In this document: positions 1-9,320 of the stretch, piece by piece | How the letters are laid out: each line of letters opens with the position of its first letter | How positions within the stretch are numbered: position 1 is the stretch's first letter | Source: Bdellovibrio sp. | GTDB lineage: Bacteria > Bdellovibrionota > Bdellovibrionia > Bdellovibrionales > Bdellovibrionaceae | Assembly: GCA_014376435.1 (NCBI GenBank) | Contig: JACMRL010000004.1 | Location: forward strand, 237,329 to 301,328 | DNA: 64,000 bases | Reading direction: 5' to 3' | Translations under genes and position numbers: made by a program | Notes under the pieces: generated by a model | What the model saw: the letters and a program-made list of their open reading frames with translations, nothing else | Told to the model about the DNA's origin: nothing | The model's database searches: none

Positions 1-266
1 TTACGGATATCAAGTGCAGTGATCAAAGACTGGTAACGAGTCTGATCTTTAGATTTTAAATAATCTAATAATTTACGACGGCGATTAACTGATTTAATTA
101 AACCCATGCGGCTGTGGTTGTCTTTTTTATGAATTAAAAAATGACCAGTTAATTCATTGATGCTTGCAGTAAGCAAAGCAACTTGAACTTCGGGAGAACC
201 AGTATCTAGTTCTGCTTTTTTAAATTTTTTAAGAATTTCTGCTTTTTGTTCTTTAGTAACGGCCAT
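1..266 (-). CDS. rpsO: 30S ribosomal protein S15 (3' end cut by window edge)
   Basis: S15 is a primary-binding protein of the small subunit platform and binds 16S rRNA and S6/S18. Eighty-eight codons are visible from an ATG at 264-266; the final codon(s) and stop lie outside the window. The typical S15 pattern is readable: [16 protein letters not shown] near residue 24, [11 protein letters not shown] in the middle and RRRKLLDYL before the C-terminus. A GAGGAG ribosome site sits 7 bases upstream. It is the last visible gene of the rimP-nusA-infB-rbfA-truB-rpsO order; pnp usually follows and would lie beyond the left edge. Confidence 0.97.
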   Translation of the reverse strand, partial: MAVTKEQKAEILKKFKKAELDTGSPEVQVALLTASINELTGHFLIHKKDNHSRMGLIKSVNRRRKLLDYLKSKDQTRYQSLITALDIR

Positions 267-408
267 TAACGTCTCCTCAACTTTTAGACTGCTTGCACAG
301 TGATCCCGCTCATATTGGCGGTGGGTTATTTGCAAACCGAAATAACGTCATGGCTGACGATACCCCAGATAGCTCTATGGTGATACCAACCCTAGCTAAA
401 TTATTCAA
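267..408 (-). promoter_or_regulatory. rpsO promoter and structured leader (candidate)
   Basis: On the minus strand a TTGAAT hexamer (403-408) and a TATCAC hexamer (380-385) are separated by 17 bases, a plausible sigma-70-type promoter just downstream of truB. The roughly 105-base leader that follows contains short hairpins, for example GTCA/TGAC and GGTT/AACC pairs. S15 is known to autoregulate through rpsO leaders in several bacteria. Whether this leader binds S15 is only inferred. Confidence 0.35.
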
Positions 409-412
409 GTAA

Positions 413-1336
413 TTACTCTACTGACCGGGCCGCTTCAGTGTCATAGCGAAAGACCCGTTTGATCTTAAATCCAACGCCTTTTTCAAGGCCGATCAGGGCT
501 AAAATCTGGCCACGTTTTTCAGGCAGGATTTGAATAATTTCGTCCGTATCGGGGTTAAATTTACTAATCAGCTGAATGCGCAACTGATGGCTGATCTGCC
601 CGTTACGCATCAGAATGGCGTCTTGGCCCTTGATGCGCAGACTTTTAACGCCGTTTAAGGCTTGATCCAAGGGAATCAACATCTTAACTTGGTCGGACTT
701 TGGCAAAACTTCTAGATGCTCTAAGGTAAGAGCATCTGTTAAATTAAAACGGTGAGATTTCGTACGCACTAAACTAGACATCGCAGCCCCACAGCCTAAT
801 TTTTCACCAAGTAATTGTACCCATGAACGGATAAAACTTCCCTTCGAACAGGCTAATTGAAATTGAACTTCTTTCCCGATCTGCACAGGTTCAACATTCC
901 AAAAGGTCATACTTTTGCTTGGTTGCTCGATCACTTCACCCTCGCGGGCGTACTCGTAAAGTTTTTTACCATCGACTTTTTTTGCGGAATACATTGGGAT
1001 AGGTAAAATCATTTCACCTTGAATTTTATTGGCTTCGCTTTTTAGTTGTTCGTCCGAACACTCTACTTTTTTTTCAGTTAAGACTTGGCCAGTGATATCC
1101 AAAGTGTCGGTAGTGATTCCAAGTTTAAGACCAACTTGGTAAGCTTTATCGCCTTCGGTTACGAACGCACTTAGCTTCGTAGCTTCACCAATTAATAAAA
1201 CCATGAGTCCACTCGCCAGCGGGTCCAAAGTTCCAGAGTGACCTACTTCACGCGTTTGCAAAATGCGGCGCACGCGGCTAACCACATCATGGCTGGTCAT
1301 GCCTGGCGTTTTATTAACGAGCAAAAGTCCGTCCAA
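413..1336 (-). CDS. truB: tRNA pseudouridine-55 synthase TruB
   Basis: TruB makes the pseudouridine at position 55 in the T-loop of elongator tRNAs in the cytoplasm. The family motif GHSGTLDPLASG is at residues 32-43, with the catalytic aspartate D38; an N-terminal VNKTPGMTSHD segment also matches. The length of 307 residues is normal. The start is a TTG placed directly after the rbfA TAA stop, with GAGGA inside the rbfA tail as its ribosome site, so the two genes are translationally coupled. It is part of the ribosome-biogenesis operon and precedes rpsO. Confidence 0.96.
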   Translation of the reverse strand: MDGLLLVNKTPGMTSHDVVSRVRRILQTREVGHSGTLDPLASGLMVLLIGEATKLSAFVTEGDKAYQVGLKLGITTDTLDITGQVLTEKKVECSDEQLKSEANKIQGEMILPIPMYSAKKVDGKKLYEYAREGEVIEQPSKSMTFWNVEPVQIGKEVQFQLACSKGSFIRSWVQLLGEKLGCGAAMSSLVRTKSHRFNLTDALTLEHLEVLPKSDQVKMLIPLDQALNGVKSLRIKGQDAILMRNGQISHQLRIQLISKFNPDTDEIIQILPEKRGQILALIGLEKGVGFKIKRVFRYDTEAARSVE

Positions 1337-1762
1337 TTAGTTTTCCTCTTCGGTTTCTTCGTCATCAAAATCGAGATCAATGTCATCGATATTGGCTTTT
1401 TGCTCGGGCGATAAATCAGCCAGTAATTTTTCAATTTTTAAAATACGATCGGTGGCTTCATCTTTAAAAAAAGTAAGCTTCGGGCAGTAACGCATTTTTA
1501 ATTTATGCGCGATTTCATTTTGAATATCTTTGGACCAGCTTTGTAAAACTTTAGCGATGTCAATTTTTCTAGCTTCTGGATTTGAATCAAAGTACGTCAC
1601 AAATAATTGCGCCGCACGAAAATCAGACGGCATTTGAATGCGGGTCACCGTCACAACACCGGGCACATCATGCTTTAAATGATTAATAATATATTGTGAT
1701 ATCAAAAGCTGAACTTCACGTTCAACTCTTGTTTTTCTACGACCATCACCGATATTTTTCAC
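1337..1762 (-). CDS. rbfA: Ribosome-binding factor A
   Basis: RbfA is a KH-type assembly factor that binds the immature 30S subunit and helps mature the 5' end of 16S rRNA. The sequence has the N-terminal RVEREVQLLISQYI helix, the VTVTRIQMPSDFRAAQLFVTYF strand region, and a KLKMRYCPKLTFFKDEATD segment typical of the family. It has a GTG start with AGAGGAG 7 bases upstream. The C-terminus (about residue 118 onward) is strongly acidic, DDIDLDFDDEETEEEN, longer than in many homologues. It lies between infB and truB in the classic order. Confidence 0.96.
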   Translation of the reverse strand: MKNIGDGRRKTRVEREVQLLISQYIINHLKHDVPGVVTVTRIQMPSDFRAAQLFVTYFDSNPEARKIDIAKVLQSWSKDIQNEIAHKLKMRYCPKLTFFKDEATDRILKIEKLLADLSPEQKANIDDIDLDFDDEETEEEN

Positions 1763-1784
1763 TAAAAAACTCCTCTAGAACTGA

Positions 1785-4664
1785 CTAATTAAGAGCAGTC
1801 ATCTCGCGCGCAATTTCTTCTTTTGAAAATGCTTCGATCATATCGCCGACCTTAAGGTCGTTGAAACTTTCAATACCGATACCGCACTCGAATCCTTCAG
1901 AGACATCTTTAACATCTTCTTTGAAACGTTTAAGTGAGGCCACTTTTCCTTCGTAAACGATTTTACCGTCACGAACTAAGCGTAACATATTTGATCTTTG
2001 GATTTTTCCGCTTTTCACAGAACAACCCGCGATTGTTCCCATTTTTGGAACCGTAAAGATATTTCGAACTTCAGCCGTACCCATCACTTTTTCAATCACT
2101 GACGGAGCTAATAATCCAGTCATCGCTTTTCGAACGTCATCGACCATTTCGTATACGATTGAATAACTACGAATATCGACGCCGATTTGTTTGGCTTTCG
2201 CCGCAGCGTTATTATCTGGGCGAACATTGAACGCGATCACGATACCTTTAGAAGTATGCGCTAATAAAACGTCGTTCTCATTCACACCACCAACGGCCGC
2301 GTGAATGATTTTATTTTTAACTTCAACTGAAGTTAATTTATTTAACATTCCCTTTATAGCTTCTAAAGAACCATCCACGTCAGCTTTTAAAACGATGTTG
2401 AAATCTTTCACATCGCCTCTCGTTACTTTTGCAAATATGTCTTCCAAAGAAATTTTATTAGAACCTAGTCCAGCTAATGTGGCTGCTTTACGGTTTGCGA
2501 CAACTTCTTCAGCGGTTTTCTCATCGACTACAACATCGAAGCGATCGCCCGCAGAAGGTACGCCCTCAAGACCTAAAACTTCGGCCGGTAAACCCGGAGT
2601 TACCGTTTCAATGCGCTCGCCTTTATCATTTGTTAATGATTTTACGCGGCCTTTCATTGAACCAGCAACGATATACTGACCAATTCTAACCGTACCGTCT
2701 TTCACTAAGATCGTTGCAACGGCGCCGCGACCTTTTTCAAGTTTGGCTTCGACCACAATTCCGGTTCCAGAACGGTTTGGATTTGCTTTTAGTTCTGCAA
2801 CTTCAGCAAGTAATTTAATATTTTCTAAAAGTTCTTTGATCCCCGTACGTTTCAACGCCGAAACTTCACAGAAAATTGTATTACCGCCCCACTCTTCGGG
2901 TACGATTTCAAATTCTGTTAATTGTTGTTTAATGCGGTCTGGATTTGCACCTGGCTTATCCATTTTATTAACCGCAATAATCATTGGTACGCCCGCAGCT
3001 TTTGCGTGATTAATCGCTTCCGCAGTTTGTGGCATCAAACCATCATCTGCCGCTACGACGATAATCGCGATATCAGTTGCATTCGCACCACGCGCACGCA
3101 TCGCGGTAAAGGCTTCATGGCCCGGAGTATCTAAAAAAGTCACTAATGAACCGTCTTCAGTTTTAACTGAGTAAGCGCCGATATGCTGAGTGATTCCACC
3201 CGCCTCGCCCGATGCAACGTCCGCATTGCGGATTGCATCTAGTAAAGATGTTTTACCGTGATCGACGTGACCCATCACTGTAACCACCGGTGGACGAATA
3301 ATTTTTTCCGCATCCATTTCACCAAACGCCATTTTAGTAACGATATCAGTTGCCGTTTCGAAAACGTTTTGTGCTTCCCAACCAAATTCTGGAATGATCA
3401 ACGCGATCGTATCAAAATCAAGTTGGGCATTCATGTTCGACATCACACCTTGAGTCATTAAAGCTTTAACTAATTGAGTCGCTTTAATACCCATTTGCTC
3501 GGCCACATCTCCGACTTTCATTTTGCCGTTTACTTTCAATAAACGCTTGGAAGCTTTCGGAGTTGTTAATTGAGTTTTCATCGCGACACGGTTAAGCATG
3601 CCGGTTTTTTTCTTAGGTTGGAAAACCATTTCACGCTTACGGAATTCTACGGCATTGAAGCTTTGTAAAATTGCTGAAGCTTCTTTTTCTTTCGCAGTTA
3701 AACTTCCCGTTGGTGCCGGAGCTGGTCCGCCAAAGGTTTTTTTCCGTTTGTCCAATTCCCGACGAGCGTCGAAATCGTTCATCGGCGCTGGAGGAGGAGT
3801 ATCTGGCATTTGGGCTACGAAACCCGTACGAATATTTCTACCCGCCGTACGATTTCCAGCCATTCCACCACCGGGAGGACGAGCATTAAACCCGCCACCG
3901 GTGTTCGAGCCCATACCTGGTGCGCCACCCGCAGGACGAGGATTCATCGGACGATTACCTTGGTAACCAGATCCAGGAGGAGCTTGCACACGGCTTAAAT
4001 CCATGCGCCCAATAATATTACGTTTTGGAATTGCGATATTTGTAGAACTTGAAACACCACTATCACCGATAGAAACTTCTTTTTTACGAGAAACAGCCGG
4101 GGGTGTTGGAACTCCTGTTACAACCGGGCCACTCAATGGAGCTTTCACTTCAATGACGGGTGCAGCCACTGGTGCAGCAGCTACTTCAACAGCGGGAGCT
4201 TTCGCTTCAACCACGGTGGCTACTTCTACTTCAGGAGCTTTCGCGACTACGTTTTCTTTTACTTCCTCAACGATCGGCTCCACTTCTTTGGTTTTACGAC
4301 GAATCACTGGAGATTTTGCTGCGGCCGCAGTTGCGGCGGCTTCTGCGGCTGCGGCTGCGGCGACCGCAGCGGCGGCTGGAGCTGCTTTCATAGCCGTCTT
4401 AGCTAAAGGCTTTTTTACTGCTGGAGCGGCAGCGGAAGTTTCTTTTTTAGCGGCCGCGGGTTTTTTAGCCGCAGTTTTTTTCGGTTTATCGTCTGCCGAT
4501 TTAGCAGGGCCGGACAGTTTACCTCTTAATTGGTCTAAAACTTCGGGCTCTAGTTCTGCCATATGATTTTTCACTGGAAGTTGCCATTCTTTGATTTTGT
4601 CCATCAAAGCTAGCGGGGTCATTCCAATTTCCTTAGCAAATTCAAAAACTTTTGGATTACTCAC
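1785..4664 (-). CDS. infB: Translation initiation factor IF-2
   Basis: IF-2 is the GTPase that places initiator tRNA on the 30S subunit and promotes subunit joining. The order is: an IF2-N domain (residues 1-50), a long Ala/Lys/Pro-rich linker (about 55-300) that ends in a Gly-rich stretch, a second IF2-N-like domain (about 375-430), then the G domain with GHVDHGKT at 465-472, DTPGHEAF and NKMDKPGAN. The C-terminal domains end near residue 959. The start is GTG with AAAGGAT upstream. The low-complexity linker creates large antisense open frames that are not genes. Confidence 0.98.
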   Translation of the reverse strand: MSNPKVFEFAKEIGMTPLALMDKIKEWQLPVKNHMAELEPEVLDQLRGKLSGPAKSADDKPKKTAAKKPAAAKKETSAAAPAVKKPLAKTAMKAAPAAAAVAAAAAAEAAATAAAAKSPVIRRKTKEVEPIVEEVKENVVAKAPEVEVATVVEAKAPAVEVAAAPVAAPVIEVKAPLSGPVVTGVPTPPAVSRKKEVSIGDSGVSSSTNIAIPKRNIIGRMDLSRVQAPPGSGYQGNRPMNPRPAGGAPGMGSNTGGGFNARPPGGGMAGNRTAGRNIRTGFVAQMPDTPPPAPMNDFDARRELDKRKKTFGGPAPAPTGSLTAKEKEASAILQSFNAVEFRKREMVFQPKKKTGMLNRVAMKTQLTTPKASKRLLKVNGKMKVGDVAEQMGIKATQLVKALMTQGVMSNMNAQLDFDTIALIIPEFGWEAQNVFETATDIVTKMAFGEMDAEKIIRPPVVTVMGHVDHGKTSLLDAIRNADVASGEAGGITQHIGAYSVKTEDGSLVTFLDTPGHEAFTAMRARGANATDIAIIVVAADDGLMPQTAEAINHAKAAGVPMIIAVNKMDKPGANPDRIKQQLTEFEIVPEEWGGNTIFCEVSALKRTGIKELLENIKLLAEVAELKANPNRSGTGIVVEAKLEKGRGAVATILVKDGTVRIGQYIVAGSMKGRVKSLTNDKGERIETVTPGLPAEVLGLEGVPSAGDRFDVVVDEKTAEEVVANRKAATLAGLGSNKISLEDIFAKVTRGDVKDFNIVLKADVDGSLEAIKGMLNKLTSVEVKNKIIHAAVGGVNENDVLLAHTSKGIVIAFNVRPDNNAAAKAKQIGVDIRSYSIVYEMVDDVRKAMTGLLAPSVIEKVMGTAEVRNIFTVPKMGTIAGCSVKSGKIQRSNMLRLVRDGKIVYEGKVASLKRFKEDVKDVSEGFECGIGIESFNDLKVGDMIEAFSKEEIAREMTALN

Positions 4665-4695
4665 TGTTATATTATCCTTTTATCCAAGTGTCTAA

Positions 4696-6081
4696 CTAAG
4701 TAGACTCTTGTCCTAATTTCGAAAGCTCAGCTTTCAGTTGTTCTTCTGCACGTTGTTTTGCAGTTGTTGGTTTTTCCATTGGTGCCGCAACCGGAGAAGA
4801 AGGCACTGGAATTCCTTGCTCTTTATATTTTTTTATTAAATCTGTGGTATCCGCAATTAATTTAGCTGCTTTATCAGGATCATCATAACCCGGAATTGTC
4901 ATTACATCTTCAACCTTCGTTGTAGATAATGATTGGAAGGAACCGAAACCAGATTGAAAAATATTTTGCGCCATCGTCTCATTCATACCCGGAATCAGCA
5001 TCAAGTTAAAAATTGATTCTGCCGTACGAGCTGAGGCCGAAGTTAATGAAATGATATCTAACTTCCAAGTTGTCAGTTTAGCCGCTAAACGAACGTTCTG
5101 ACCTTTTTTACCAATCGCTAAACTTAATTGCGTATCAGGTACAACAATTTCCATCTCTTTATTTTCTTCATCTAAGAAAACTTTAGAGATTTCAGCCGGA
5201 GCTAAAGCATTACATGCAAAACGTGTGATATCTTCATCCCACATAACGATATCGATTTTTTCGCCTTTTAATTCTTGTACGATATTTTGTACACGAGAAC
5301 CCTTCATCCCGACGCATGCGCCAACCGGATCAACCGAACTGTCTTTAGAACGAACCGCGATTTTCGCACGCTGTCCTGGCTCACGAGCTGCCGCCATGAT
5401 TTCAACGATGCCGTCGTAAATTTCTGGAACTTCCATTTCAAATAATTTTACTAAGTAACGATGGTCTGCACGTGACATGATGATTTGTGGACCACGAGTT
5501 GTTTGACGAACTTCAGATAAGTAACCTTGAATACGATCGCCTGGTTTGTACATCTCGCCCGGAATTTGTTCACGCGGTGGGATGTGAGCTTCAGTTCTTC
5601 CAAGATCCACAACGATAGCGCCTTTTTCTACTCTGCGCGCAATACCCGATGCGATTTCACCTTTACGTTGTTCGAATTCAGAGAAAATAATTTCTCGTTC
5701 TGCATCGCGAACCTTTTGTAAAATAATTTGTTTCGCCGTTTGGGCAGCAATACGACCTAAATCGTTTGAAAGAAGTTTGATACCGATTGAATCGTCTAAT
5801 TGCGCGCCTGGATCAAGCTTCAAAGCTTCATCCAGCGGGATTTCAACTTCTTCGTCGATAAACTTTTCGCGCTCGACAACTTCTTTGAATTCATAAAGTT
5901 CAACTTCGCCCGTGGCTTCATTGTACTGAGCTTCTATTTCGCGGTAAGTTCCGTATTTTTTACGAGCTGCTACTAGCATCGCTTGCTTAACCGCGTCGAT
6001 GATGACTTCTTTATCTATCCCTTTATCTTTGCCTACTTGGTCGATCACTTTTGCTAAATCAGAAAATAAATTCTCAGCCAT
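4696..6081 (-). CDS. nusA: Transcription termination/antitermination protein NusA
   Basis: NusA binds RNA polymerase and nascent RNA to control pausing, termination and antitermination. Recognisable parts are the N-terminal polymerase-binding domain (about 1-130), an S1 domain (VEKGAIVVDLGRTEAHIP, about 150-210), two KH domains (GACVGMKGSR and LAIGKKGQNVRLA) and one C-terminal helix-hairpin-helix-like segment (about 365-415, LIPGMNE). The 461 residues are shorter than E. coli NusA, with fewer C-terminal acidic repeats. It has an ATG start with GGAGG 5 bases upstream. Confidence 0.97.
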   Translation of the reverse strand: MAENLFSDLAKVIDQVGKDKGIDKEVIIDAVKQAMLVAARKKYGTYREIEAQYNEATGEVELYEFKEVVEREKFIDEEVEIPLDEALKLDPGAQLDDSIGIKLLSNDLGRIAAQTAKQIILQKVRDAEREIIFSEFEQRKGEIASGIARRVEKGAIVVDLGRTEAHIPPREQIPGEMYKPGDRIQGYLSEVRQTTRGPQIIMSRADHRYLVKLFEMEVPEIYDGIVEIMAAAREPGQRAKIAVRSKDSSVDPVGACVGMKGSRVQNIVQELKGEKIDIVMWDEDITRFACNALAPAEISKVFLDEENKEMEIVVPDTQLSLAIGKKGQNVRLAAKLTTWKLDIISLTSASARTAESIFNLMLIPGMNETMAQNIFQSGFGSFQSLSTTKVEDVMTIPGYDDPDKAAKLIADTTDLIKKYKEQGIPVPSSPVAAPMEKPTTAKQRAEEQLKAELSKLGQEST

Positions 6082-6113
6082 AATTCCTCCAGAGCTTCGC
6101 AGCTAAGCTGCAG

Positions 6114-6632
6114 CTACTTCTTTTTCGGTTTCGAGTTACTTTTAACTTCAAATACTAATTTTGCTTTTTCAATTTGCGATAGCGGAAGCTTGATCGTTTC
6201 ACCGCGCAAATTAAAAACTAATGTTTCGCCTTCAACTCCGGCTAGCACGTCGTCGAATTGCTTCATCGCAATCATGCCCTTTTCTTCCGTCAGACCCATT
6301 GAACCTAAAGACTTTGCTAGTTTTACGTAGATTTTTTTGCCAATAACTTTTTCAAAATGCCAAGGTTTTTTTAGATGACGATCTAAACCCGGCGTTGAAA
6401 CTTCTAAATTATACATCGAGCCCGGAACGATATCTTCAACATCTAACATCAGGTTCAAACCTTTTGAAACGTTTGAACAGTCTGTGATTCCGACGCCTTC
6501 TACTTTATCAATGAATACACGAATGATACGGCCCTTACCGGCGCCCACATGTTCGATATCGTAAAGAACACAACCTTCGCGCTCAGCAACTTCTTGCGCG
6601 ATTTTTTCAATTTTTTCTAACCAAGGCTCCAA
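6114..6632 (-). CDS. rimP: Ribosome maturation factor RimP
   Basis: RimP assists late 30S assembly. The protein carries the family signature YNLEVSTPGLDRHLKKPWHF in its middle and FIDKVEGVGITDCSNVSKGL before it. The longest frame opens at a TTG at 6636-6638, but the only Shine-Dalgarno (AGAGGA) ends 1-2 bases before that codon and about 7 bases before the next in-frame TTG at 6630-6632. The second TTG is therefore the better start, giving a protein beginning MEPWLEKIEK. It is the first gene of the nusA-infB operon. Confidence 0.94.
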   Translation of the reverse strand: MEPWLEKIEKIAQEVAEREGCVLYDIEHVGAGKGRIIRVFIDKVEGVGITDCSNVSKGLNLMLDVEDIVPGSMYNLEVSTPGLDRHLKKPWHFEKVIGKKIYVKLAKSLGSMGLTEEKGMIAMKQFDDVLAGVEGETLVFNLRGETIKLPLSQIEKAKLVFEVKSNSKPKKK

Positions 6633-6722
6633 ATACAAATCCTCTTCTAATAGGTGATCTTTGCGTCTTCAACGAGACACTTTCAACCGAACAGTCTAAA
6701 TTTAACTTTGTTTTGTTCAGGC

Positions 6723-6748
6723 AAAAAAAAATTGGGCTTTTGGCCCAA
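6723..6748 (-). terminator. Intrinsic terminator after the RimI-like gene
   Basis: Read on the minus strand, TTGGGC and GCCCAA form a 6-bp stem (6732-6737 with 6743-6748) followed by eight Ts. It separates the acetyltransferase transcript from the rimP operon, so rimP must have its own promoter in 6639-6722. Confidence 0.8.
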
Positions 6749-6802
6749 CTGATCGAAGACTATCAAAGTATTTTGCCAGAGGCAACTTGCTTATGTAAAG
6801 CC

Positions 6803-7246
6803 TTAGACGTTACTTCGGGTCATCACTAAAGTGGATGCCCCATCAGGGTAATAATTTTTACGGTTTTGAACTAATTCAAAGCCCCACTTCTGATAAAGCT
6901 GCCTAGCTGCCGAGTTAAGCTCATGCACTTCCAGCCAAAGTGGCTTATCATGCTGTGCGGCAATATCAGTTAATTGAAGTAAAAGGGCTTCCAAATATCC
7001 CTGCTTACGACAAATGGGTATGGTTCCAAGTGCCGTGATTTCAAGCGCTTCCGCCGACTCACGAAAACTAATAAAGCTCACAATTATTCCCAGATTTGCA
7101 TACACCAAAGTTTTTGCGACCTTTAGTTCCTGTAAAGCTTTCTCGGTATTCCAATTAAAAACTGCAGGAGCCAAAACAGCATCGGCTATTTTTTGATAAA
7201 CATCCGAAAGCGCAGTGTGATCCACAGCGTTTGCAAAACGAATCAC
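6803..7246 (-). CDS. RimI-like GNAT N-acetyltransferase
   Basis: This is a GNAT-fold acetyltransferase using acetyl-CoA. Beta-4/alpha-3 reads ALEITALGTIPICRKQGYLEALL, with the Q/R-x-x-G acetyl-CoA loop in slightly altered form (RKQGYL). The C-terminal half, EVHELNSAARQLYQKWGFE and NRKNYYPDGAS, closely follows the RimI pattern for acetylating the N-terminal alanine of ribosomal protein S18. A RimI-like protein acetylase is therefore the likeliest role, though RimI itself is not proven. It has a GTG start whose GTGA overlaps the stop of the upstream secreted protein by 4 bases, so the two form one operon. Confidence 0.8.
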   Translation of the reverse strand: MIRFANAVDHTALSDVYQKIADAVLAPAVFNWNTEKALQELKVAKTLVYANLGIIVSFISFRESAEALEITALGTIPICRKQGYLEALLLQLTDIAAQHDKPLWLEVHELNSAARQLYQKWGFELVQNRKNYYPDGASTLVMTRSNV

Positions 7247-7713
7247 GCTGCGGGCTCGGCATATTTAATTTTAGCTTGGTATTTTCTTTTTAAATGATTC
7301 ATCCAGATTACAAAACGATCTTTTTGCTTCAACTGATTTTCTTTTAAATCTACAAACATCAAAACATAACTAATACGCTCCAGCTCAGCATCGACTTCTT
7401 TAGTTGAATACTCGCTTAGTTTTTTACGGTCTGCTTCGCTGATTTTTAACTTTTCAGGTGTTACACCGAACAGTAAAGCTTCGCGGTGACTTAATCTTGA
7501 TAGCAGAAAATCTTCATTTCGACCTTCCGACCAGGGACTAATATTTTTTTTGTTTAAGATCAGCATCACTTTTTCGAATAAGTTCATATCTCGCGTCGAC
7601 CAAGATTGTTCGCTTTCGGAAAAAAGAATCTGGTTTAACACGATCGCTTTTTCTTGCGACCAGACCGAAGCGCCAAAAAATAAACATAAAATACAGATTT
7701 TTAAGTACGACAT
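7243..7713 (-). CDS. Secreted protein of unknown function (156 aa)
   Basis: I do not recognise this family. An N-terminal signal peptide is clear (KICILCLFFGASVWSQ, probable cleavage after Ser-19 or Gln-20), so the mature protein of about 135 residues is exported. The mature part is charged and mostly helical (LFEKVMLILNKKN, KKLSEYSTKEVDAELERISYV). The order, helices right after a signal peptide, faintly resembles the N-terminal chaperone part of SurA-type isomerases, but no isomerase domain follows. There is no good ribosome site at the ATG. It is coupled to the RimI-like gene by a GTGA overlap. Confidence 0.75.
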   Translation of the reverse strand: MSYLKICILCLFFGASVWSQEKAIVLNQILFSESEQSWSTRDMNLFEKVMLILNKKNISPWSEGRNEDFLLSRLSHREALLFGVTPEKLKISEADRKKLSEYSTKEVDAELERISYVLMFVDLKENQLKQKDRFVIWMNHLKRKYQAKIKYAEPAA

Positions 7714-7734
7714 ATCAAGAGGCTAACTGAAGAA

Positions 7735-7768
7735 AATAAAAAAGTCCTTCTGTTTTCAGAAGGACTTT
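7735..7768 (-). terminator. Strong intrinsic terminator after the outer-membrane barrel gene
   Basis: A perfect 12-bp stem (7741-7752 with 7757-7768, TTTT loop) is followed on the minus strand by a T-rich run. It ends the transcript of the barrel gene at 7807-8952. Confidence 0.9.
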
Positions 7769-7806
7769 CATTAAATCAAAATTAAATGGGCTCATTTTGA
7801 TTAGAA

Positions 7807-8952
7807 CTAGAAATTTACGCGAGCCGCAATACCAGCAATGTAATATTGAAGTTTTTCGATTGGCGTACCAATGCGAGCATAAGTCGAGTTCGAGTAGTTC
7901 GAATTCACGCGACTAGACATATTGAACATATACTTTAAATCCATACCTAAAGAAAATTTAGGGCTTAACTCTAAATCCACACCCGTTACGATACCTAAAT
8001 CGATCGCGTGCGAGTTACCCGTATCTTGTGAAGCATTCGTGTAACTATTTGTTAGAGTAAACTTTCTGTAAGAGTAAGAAACTAAACCACCGAGTACCGG
8101 TCTAACCACTCCGCCCAGTAATTGGTACTTCGCAGAGATTATACCTTGGTATTGATTCACTTCGTAATTATCCGTGCGGTAAGCGCCCGGTGAAAACATA
8201 TTATTCATATCAACTGAATAATTTGACATAAAGAAAGCACCCTCAACTAAAAAATAATCATACCGAGTACCGAAAGCAGCCCCCAGTGAATAATTCCCTT
8301 TAACGTTATTTACGTCAGGATATTCACCGATACCCGCTAGACCTGCAAAATATTTTGATACAACCGGAGCTGAAACCGCAGTTTCTTCTTCTTTTAAAGC
8401 GGCGCGAACTTCTTCACGAACTGCATCACGAGATAGTTCTTCTTTAGGCTCGATATACACAGGTTGAATTGTAACTGGAGCTAGTGCTTGCGGCGGAGCT
8501 TGCACTGCTGCCGGGGCACTGACGTTAGTTTGCGTGGTTTGCATCGTTTCAAATTTATCGCCGAATAAAACCGTTGCACGCTTCTTCTCGTCTTCCATAC
8601 GGCTTTGTTCTAATTTTTCAACGATACGAGATTCTGTACGCATTTCTTCTTCTTGACGATTCTTACGAATCATATCAGCTCTGGAATCAGATAACGGAGA
8701 AGCTTCAATCAATGTCGTTGGCTGTTTTTGCACCGATTGTAGTGATTGCTGAGACTGTTGTGGCACAATAATCGTTTGCGTAACAACCGCACCCGAATGT
8801 GGCTGAGCTGTTGCTTTTTTAGTTTGCGTTGAATTGTACATCTGATCGATTTCGTTATCGACTTCGATTCCAATTTCTTGTTCTTGCGCGTGAACGTAAG
8901 TGCCAGCATTCACCGATAAAGCAAGTAGCAACAGCATTGAATAGTTTCTCAT
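7807..8952 (-). CDS. Outer-membrane beta-barrel protein with long periplasmic N-domain
   Basis: A signal peptide (MRNYSMLLLLALSVNAG...HA) is followed by about 160 residues of Gln/Glu/Ala-rich, low-complexity and partly coiled sequence. A C-terminal barrel of about 185 residues follows, with alternating strands (KYFAGLAGIGEY, YSLGAAFGTRYDYFLVEGAFF) and a final IAARVNF ending in phenylalanine, the BAM recognition signature. The upstream ATG at 8965-8967 lies inside the Shine-Dalgarno GGGGGAG, so the start is the ATG at 8950-8952. It is probably an OmpA/OmpW-like structural or adhesive protein; the specific role is unknown. Confidence 0.85.
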   Translation of the reverse strand: MRNYSMLLLLALSVNAGTYVHAQEQEIGIEVDNEIDQMYNSTQTKKATAQPHSGAVVTQTIIVPQQSQQSLQSVQKQPTTLIEASPLSDSRADMIRKNRQEEEMRTESRIVEKLEQSRMEDEKKRATVLFGDKFETMQTTQTNVSAPAAVQAPPQALAPVTIQPVYIEPKEELSRDAVREEVRAALKEEETAVSAPVVSKYFAGLAGIGEYPDVNNVKGNYSLGAAFGTRYDYFLVEGAFFMSNYSVDMNNMFSPGAYRTDNYEVNQYQGIISAKYQLLGGVVRPVLGGLVSYSYRKFTLTNSYTNASQDTGNSHAIDLGIVTGVDLELSPKFSLGMDLKYMFNMSSRVNSNYSNSTYARIGTPIEKLQYYIAGIAARVNF

Positions 8953-9142
8953 AAGATTCTCCCCCATTAATTTTTTATCACAAATCTGCTTACAGCAACG
9001 GCAGTGCCAGAGATCCGAAACCCGGTGGCAATTTTACAAGTGCATGATTTAACGGGATATTTTAGCATGGCTTGAAAAAATCACCTGGAGACAAAGTGAC
9101 TAAGAAAGTGACCATTCTAGTTAACAGTCATGAAAAAATTTC

Positions 9143-9172
9143 TTGAACGCTTTCACCTACTCACTATATAAA
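9143..9172 (+). promoter_or_regulatory. Promoter of tRNA-Leu(CAA)
   Basis: TTGAAC at 9143-9148 and TATATA at 9165-9170 (or TATAAA at 9167-9172) are spaced by 16-18 bases. The expected start lies about 10 bases before the tRNA. Confidence 0.7.
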
Positions 9173-9189
9173 TACAGAACAAATAAAGT

Positions 9190-9276
9190 GGCTCGGTGAT
9201 GAAATTGGTAGACTTGCTAGACTCAAAATCTTGTGGGGGCAACCCCGTGCCGGTTCGATTCCGGCCCGAGCCACCA
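9190..9276 (+). tRNA. tRNA-Leu, anticodon CAA
   Basis: The acceptor arms GGCTCGG (9190-9196) and CCGAGCC (9266-9272) pair fully, followed by A and an encoded CCA (9274-9276). The D-arm AAATTGGTAGA and the T-arm GCCGG-TTCGATT-CCGGC are canonical, and the long variable arm (GTGGGGGCAACCCCGT) is the class II form expected of leucine tRNA. The anticodon loop is CTCAAAA, giving CAA. The anticodon stem contains a U-U mismatch at pair 28-42. Confidence 0.97.
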
Positions 9277-9320
9277 ACTTAATTAAATCCTTATCAAGTC
9301 GTCCACAGCAGTTAGCTCGG

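Noticed and set aside
4003..4566. 187-codon plus-strand open frame rich in Ala/Thr/Ser
   Set aside because: It is the antisense of the low-complexity Ala/Lys linker of infB; composition alone keeps the frame open.
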